NCBI RefSeq assembly: GCF_003996965.1
Contig: NZ_QWDM01000001.1
Span: 434,001 to 498,000 of the forward strand
Origin: Flavobacterium cupreum
GTDB taxonomy: Bacteria; Bacteroidota; Bacteroidia; Flavobacteriales; Flavobacteriaceae
Direction: 5' to 3'
DNA: 64,000 nucleotides
The translations under genes were made by a program, and so were the position numbers. The stretch's first letter is position 1, and each line of letters begins with the position of its first letter. Shown here piece after piece: positions 59,319 to 64,000 of this stretch. The notes below the pieces were generated by a model, which saw nothing but the letters and a program-made list of their open reading frames with translations, did not search any database and was not told where the DNA came from.

Positions 59319-61610
59319 ATGAAAAAACAAATTAAAAAATATGCCTTTGTACTCCTAATCGTTTTTGGAAACGGATATGCCCAGACAAAAAGGTATATGG
59401 ATCCCCAAAAACCGATTGAAGACCGAATTTCACTTTTAATGAAAGAAATGACATTAGAAGAAAAAGCAGGCCAAATGAATCAATACAATGGTTTTTGGGA
59501 CGTAACGGGACCGGCTCCGAAAGGCGGGAGCGCTGAATTAAAATACGAACATTTACGAAAAGGCCTGGTTGGTTCCATGCTTACCGTTCGGGGCGTTAAA
59601 GAAGTTCGCGCCGTACAGAAAATCGCGGTAGAAGAAACCCGTTTGGGAATTCCGCTGATAATTGGTTTTGACGTGATTCACGGTTATAAAACGTTAAGTC
59701 CTATTCCGTTGGCAGAAGCGGCAAGCTGGGATCTGGAAGCCATTAGAAAATCGGCGGCAATTGCGGCAGATGAAGCTTCTGCATCCGGTATTAACTGGAC
59801 TTTTGCCCCTAATGTCGATGTTTCGAACGATGCGCGCTGGGGACGTGTTATGGAAGGTGCCGGTGAAGATCCTTATTTGGGAAGTAAAATCGGTTATGCA
59901 AGAGTAAAAGGTTTTCAGGGAGAAACCGTTGCAGATCTGGCTAAAGTAAATACGATTGCGGCTTGTGCAAAACACTTTGCAGCATACGGTTTTGTTGAGG
60001 CAGGATTAGAATATAATATGGTAGACATCAGTACTTCTAAATTATACAACTCGGTTTTGCCGCCTTTTAAAGCAACTGTTGATGCAGGAATTCGCACGTT
60101 TATGAATTCATTTAATACGTTAAATGGCGTTCCGGCGACGGGAAATGCATTTTTACAAAGAGATATCCTGAAAGGAAAATGGAATTTTGACGGATTTGTC
60201 GTTTCGGATTATGCTTCTATTCGTGAAATGATTGCACACGGTTATGCCAAAGACGAAGCCGATGCAGCAGCAAAAGCGGTCCTTGCAGGTTCTGATATGG
60301 ATATGGAATCGTATTTGTATGTAGCAAAATTAGTGGCACTTGTCAAAGAAGGAAAAGTAAAAGAATCGTTAGTTGATGATGCCGTTCGCAGAATCCTTCG
60401 TGTAAAATTTGAATTGGGCCTGTTTGATGATCCGTACAGATATTGCGACGAAAAACGTGAAAAAGAAGTTGTCGGAAGTAAAGCCAATAACGACGGCGTT
60501 CTGGACATGGCAAAGAAGTCTATCGTTTTATTGAAAAATGAAAAGAATTTGCTTCCGCTAAAGAAATCCGGACAAAAAATTGCTTTGATCGGCGCTTTAG
60601 CCAATGATAAAAACAGTCCGCTTGGAAGCTGGAGAATTGCAGCCGACGATAATACTGCGGTTTCGGTTTTGGAAGGAATGCAGCAATACAAAGACAATCA
60701 GCTGACTTTTGAAAAAGGTGCCGATTTACTTTCACAAAAAGCTACTTTCCTGACAGAAACAGTTTTCAACACAACCGATAAAAGCGGATTTGAAGCGGCA
60801 AAAACAGCTGCAAAAAATGCCGACGTCGTGGTAATGGTCTTAGGTGAATATGGTTTTCAAAGCGGAGAAGCAAGAAGCAGAACTGATCTAAATTTACCCG
60901 GAGTGCAACAGGAATTACTGGAGGAAATCTACAAAGTAAACCCTAATATCGTTTTGGTTTTAAACAATGGACGTCCGTTGAGTATTCCCTGGGCTGCGCA
61001 AAACATTCCGGCAATCGTAGAAGCCTGGCATTTAGGAACACAAACCGGAAACGCGGTGGCCCAGGTTTTATATGGAGATTATAACCCAAGTGGTAAACTG
61101 ACAATGTCCTTCCCTAGAAATGTTGGACAAGTACCTATCTATTACAATAAATACAGTACAGGAAGACCCATTGATAGTGATAAAAACGTCTTTTGGTCTC
61201 ATTATATGGATGTAGAAAAAACGCCTCTGTTCCCTTTTGGTTTTGGACTGAGCTATACCACTTTCGATTATAAAAATCTTAAAATAAACAAAACCGTTTT
61301 TTCCAAAGGCGAAAAAATTCAGGTGAGCGTTGATGTTACCAATACAGGAAATGTTGACGGAAAAGAAGTGGTTCAACTGTATATAAACGATGCTGTTGCC
61401 AGTATAGTTAGACCTGTTAAGGAACTAAAAGGCTTTGAACTTGTTACTTTAAAAAAGGGAGAAACCAAAACAATTCAATTTACACTGACAGACAAAGAAC
61501 TTGGTTTTTATGACAACGAAGGCCAATACTTAACAGAGCCCGGCTTATTCAATATTATGGTGGGCTGGAATTCTAATGAAGGTCTTACCGGTAAATTTGA
61601 ACTGAAATAA
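59319..61610 (+). CDS. Glycoside hydrolase family 3 beta-glucosidase (BglX-like)
   Basis: This 763-residue periplasmic enzyme has a signal peptide (FVLLIVFGNGYAQ) and the GH3 N-terminal domain (about 28-370). The nucleophile is D297 in GFVVSDYASIREM, and HFAAYG, FNTLNGVPATGN and the Lys-His pair of AACAKHFAAYG are present. The GH3 C-terminal domain (about 395-610) has acid/base E517 in QSGEARSRTDL. A fibronectin-III-like domain (about 670-755) closes it. It removes terminal beta-glucose from oligosaccharides. The gene lies just before a glycan-type two-component sensor and probably starts or borders a second PUL. Confidence 0.95.
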   Translation: MKKQIKKYAFVLLIVFGNGYAQTKRYMDPQKPIEDRISLLMKEMTLEEKAGQMNQYNGFWDVTGPAPKGGSAELKYEHLRKGLVGSMLTVRGVKEVRAVQKIAVEETRLGIPLIIGFDVIHGYKTLSPIPLAEAASWDLEAIRKSAAIAADEASASGINWTFAPNVDVSNDARWGRVMEGAGEDPYLGSKIGYARVKGFQGETVADLAKVNTIAACAKHFAAYGFVEAGLEYNMVDISTSKLYNSVLPPFKATVDAGIRTFMNSFNTLNGVPATGNAFLQRDILKGKWNFDGFVVSDYASIREMIAHGYAKDEADAAAKAVLAGSDMDMESYLYVAKLVALVKEGKVKESLVDDAVRRILRVKFELGLFDDPYRYCDEKREKEVVGSKANNDGVLDMAKKSIVLLKNEKNLLPLKKSGQKIALIGALANDKNSPLGSWRIAADDNTAVSVLEGMQQYKDNQLTFEKGADLLSQKATFLTETVFNTTDKSGFEAAKTAAKNADVVVMVLGEYGFQSGEARSRTDLNLPGVQQELLEEIYKVNPNIVLVLNNGRPLSIPWAAQNIPAIVEAWHLGTQTGNAVAQVLYGDYNPSGKLTMSFPRNVGQVPIYYNKYSTGRPIDSDKNVFWSHYMDVEKTPLFPFGFGLSYTTFDYKNLKINKTVFSKGEKIQVSVDVTNTGNVDGKEVVQLYINDAVASIVRPVKELKGFELVTLKKGETKTIQFTLTDKELGFYDNEGQYLTEPGLFNIMVGWNSNEGLTGKFELK

Positions 61611-61669
61611 CTGGAAAGAGGTTCCTAATTCTTTGCATAAAACACAATTGTGTTAAAACAACCCAATAA

Positions 61670-61711
61670 CCTGAGCACGATTAATTAATAATCGGGCTCA
61701 GGTTTTTCGCA
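61670..61711 (+). terminator. Terminator after the GH3 gene
   Basis: A 14-bp stem (61670-61683 against 61689-61702, one mismatch, core CCTGAGC/GCTCAGG) with a 5-nt AT loop is followed by TTTTT. Confidence 0.9.
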
Positions 61712-61825
61712 ATAGGATAAAATTTACACTTAAAAAGTATATTTCCTGTTTAGTTTTATTAATATTGTTTACTGCACTTAAAATAAAAGGAAATTTTCGG
61801 CGGAATTGATCAATACTACTGTTAA

Positions 61826-64000
61826 ATGAAAAAGATTAAATATATCATCCTATGCTTCTTTATCGGTCTGAATTGCCTGTTTTCTCAGGAAAAATTTGAC
61901 AACTACCAATTTAGAAGCATACAGGAAACTACTTCAAAGAGAGCCATTTCCTCTATTATTCAGGATAAAAATGGCTTTATCTGGATAGGTACAAACGGCA
62001 CGGGTTTGTATCGATATGACGGGGTAAATTATTTTGGATACCAATACAATAAAAAGCGCGGTTCCATCAACAGTAACTTTATTTTTGCAACTTTTATTGA
62101 TTCTGATAATAATTTATGGGTAGGTACAGATGATGGTTTATGCCTGTACAACAGGGATTTAGATAATTTCACTAAAATCAATATTGAGGATGTAATTAGA
62201 AAAGGTTATGACGAACCCATTACTGTAAAAACAATTATTCAGGATAATAACGGCAACTTAATCTTAGGTACTTACGGTTTTGGATTGTTCAAACTCAACA
62301 TAAAAACTTTAAAAACAACTATGATTCCGTCGAAGGTGCTGGAGAAATTTAATTTCCTAATCAAATCTTCGGTAAAAAATAAGCACGGAATTATTTATCT
62401 GGGAACGAGTTATGGCCTTTTGGAACTTGATTTAAACGGAAAACTTAAGCAGGTTTACAAAGACAAATTTAAAAGAGAACCTCTATTAGAGGATATAGAA
62501 AATCTTGTCATCGACAAATTTGGATATATATGGCTGGGAACCACGGAAAGCGGGCTGATCAAAATTAAACCCGAAACAGATAATTACCAATTTGAAAATT
62601 ATGCTATCACCAAAAACAAAATCTTATCGATTATAGAAAGCAGTCAGGATTATATCATCTGTGGTACTGAAAATGACGGATTACTGGTTGTAAATTATAA
62701 AGGACAGGTATTGCAGAAGTATTTGCATAGTAAGTATAATGACTTTAGTTTAAAATCCAATTCGGTCTGGTCCTTATATGAAGATAAAGAAAAACGACTT
62801 TGGTTAGGCTATTTTAATAAAGGACTGGGCGTTTTTGACAAACCCAATAACAAATTCAATTCCCTTGAATCGCAGGTCAACAACGATAATTCACTACAAA
62901 CCAGTTATGTAACTTCGGTTATAAAAGACAAAAAAGGTAACCTGTTAATCAGCAATGAAGGCGGAGGGCTTGATATTTACAATCTTACCAGTAAAAGTTA
63001 CATTCATGTAAACAAAAACAATCAAAACTACTATTCCGGTTTGGATGCTGCTGATATTCAGACCATATTTATAGACAGCAAACAAAATATCTGGATAGGA
63101 AGCTGGGATCGCGGCATCTACTTTTTGAAAAATGGCACTACCCGCTTCATAAACTACAATACAGCAAACACAACAGGTTTAAAATCGAACCGGATTTTCA
63201 GTTTTTCGGAAGATTCGAAAGGCCGCATCTGGATTGGAACTTTCATCAAAGGACTGCATTATTTTGATAATAAAAGCAACACGTTTATGCATTGTGAATC
63301 GAAATCATTTACAGAAAACGCTTTAGACAACGCTTTTATTCGTAAGGTTTTTGTAGACTCCGATAATGTTTTGTGGGTAGGAACAATCCTGGGGTTATAT
63401 CAGGTAAGTTTAAAAGACGGCGCTGATTTTAAAGTGACCAAAATGCGCGATGCCATGTTCAGGGACAAAACGAAGTACAACAGCATTCAGACTATTTTAT
63501 CGATCTATGAGTCTAATGATAAAACAATATGGATCGGCACAGATGGCGAAGGATTGTTTAACTATAATAAAAAAGACAAGGCATTTTCGAACTATAATAA
63601 CTTTCCGGGTTTTAAAGAAAAATCTGTCCGTGCCATAATTTCCGACAACAATGGTTCTTTATGGATCAGTGGCGGATTAGGATTAACAAAACTCGATTTT
63701 AAAAATAAAAAAAGTACCCATTTTACTAAAGATGATGGCCTTGTTGATAACGATTTCAACAATAACGCGGTCTTTAAGGATGGAAACGGAGCATTGTATT
63801 TTGGCAGTTACGAGGGAGTAAATTATTTTAATCCCAATGAGATCAAAAAAACAGAGAAAGCACCTAAATTGTATTTCAGTGATTTTAAACTATTCAACCG
63901 ATCTGTAAAACCCAATGAAGAGGCCTCGCCCCTAACCAAAGTAATTACTCAGACCAAAGAAATTACCCTTAACTACACCCAATCTGTTTTTACGATTGAA
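61826..64000 (+). CDS. Partial hybrid two-component system sensor (HTCS), propeller region
   Basis: An open frame runs from ATG 61826 to the right edge (725 codons, no stop). A signal peptide (IILCFFIGLNCLFSQ) is followed by many two-component-regulator propeller repeats of about 40-45 residues, each built on DKNGFIWIGTNGTGLYRYD, DSDNNLWVGTDDGLCLYN or DSKGRIWIGTFIKGLHYFD. The end at 64000 is in the Y_Y_Y-type region (ITLNYTQSVFTIE). The kinase, receiver and AraC-type output domains expected of an HTCS lie beyond the window. It probably senses a glycan in the periplasm and controls the PUL that the GH3 enzyme belongs to. Confidence 0.92.
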   Translation, partial: MKKIKYIILCFFIGLNCLFSQEKFDNYQFRSIQETTSKRAISSIIQDKNGFIWIGTNGTGLYRYDGVNYFGYQYNKKRGSINSNFIFATFIDSDNNLWVGTDDGLCLYNRDLDNFTKINIEDVIRKGYDEPITVKTIIQDNNGNLILGTYGFGLFKLNIKTLKTTMIPSKVLEKFNFLIKSSVKNKHGIIYLGTSYGLLELDLNGKLKQVYKDKFKREPLLEDIENLVIDKFGYIWLGTTESGLIKIKPETDNYQFENYAITKNKILSIIESSQDYIICGTENDGLLVVNYKGQVLQKYLHSKYNDFSLKSNSVWSLYEDKEKRLWLGYFNKGLGVFDKPNNKFNSLESQVNNDNSLQTSYVTSVIKDKKGNLLISNEGGGLDIYNLTSKSYIHVNKNNQNYYSGLDAADIQTIFIDSKQNIWIGSWDRGIYFLKNGTTRFINYNTANTTGLKSNRIFSFSEDSKGRIWIGTFIKGLHYFDNKSNTFMHCESKSFTENALDNAFIRKVFVDSDNVLWVGTILGLYQVSLKDGADFKVTKMRDAMFRDKTKYNSIQTILSIYESNDKTIWIGTDGEGLFNYNKKDKAFSNYNNFPGFKEKSVRAIISDNNGSLWISGGLGLTKLDFKNKKSTHFTKDDGLVDNDFNNNAVFKDGNGALYFGSYEGVNYFNPNEIKKTEKAPKLYFSDFKLFNRSVKPNEEASPLTKVITQTKEITLNYTQSVFTIE

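Overview
The window is AT-rich chromosomal DNA from a Bacteroidota organism, most likely Flavobacterium or a close relative. Four things support this: a SusC/SusD polysaccharide utilization locus (PUL), a type IX secretion C-terminal sorting domain, outer-membrane lipoproteins with a CSSDD-type export signal, and Bacteroidota promoters (TTTG, 19 nt, TAnnTTTG), best seen in front of tRNA-Tyr. Intergenic gaps carry phrase-like repeats of a kind I associate with flavobacterial genomes (cores such as GAGCGAAGTCGAAGG and CCAGCTTTAGCTGG).

Layout. 1-93 is the start of a gene leaving the left edge. 259-6115 is an RND efflux operon (TolC, permease, adaptor). 6860-7852 is a secreted leucine-rich-repeat protein, followed by a repeat-rich gap with a nested palindromic element. 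8762-10350 holds two proteins I do not recognise and a stand-alone response regulator. 10613-17394 is a second RND operon headed by a TetR gene. It has an array of repeated operator-like sites and a 37-residue single-membrane-helix ORF wedged between permease and TolC. 17943-19514 holds small stress-type genes (DoxX-like, VOC, DinB) and 19734-19895 a DUF1328 gene. 20294-22564 is a two-domain glycosyltransferase. 22844-25236 is an Mla-type lipid ABC transporter (MlaE, MlaF, MlaD) with an AsmA-family protein after it. 28182-32826 holds an iron-permease-like protein, an FAD oxidoreductase, a MarR-GNAT protein, an AraC regulator and a DNA deoxyinosine glycosylase.

33715-43430 (minus strand) is a PUL: two accessory surface proteins, SusC, SusD, a GH71/99-like enzyme and a GH97 enzyme. 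It is divergent from a membrane-bound TPR/HTH regulator (43908-45512). The likely scheme is surface binding and import of an alpha-linked glycan by SusCD, with cleavage by the two hydrolases. 45675-50244 holds a sterol-desaturase-like protein, glutamate dehydrogenase, a Cys/Met-rich micro-ORF, a DMT transporter and a 2OG-Fe(II) oxygenase. 50542-56826 holds an ankyrin protein, a MoxR-type AAA ATPase and vWA pair split by 140-150-bp repeats, several microproteins and a J-domain/KTSC fusion. 57087-58253 is a DUF4369-thioredoxin protein interrupted by an in-frame TGA. 58673-58756 is tRNA-Tyr. 59319-61610 is a GH3 beta-glucosidase, followed by the start of a two-component sensor with propeller repeats (61826 to the right edge), probably the edge of a second PUL.

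I found no rRNA, CRISPR array, transposase or prophage. The most unusual items are the operator array and small membrane ORF of the second RND operon, the TGA-split thioredoxin gene, the Cys/Met-rich micro-ORF, and the repeat families in the gaps.
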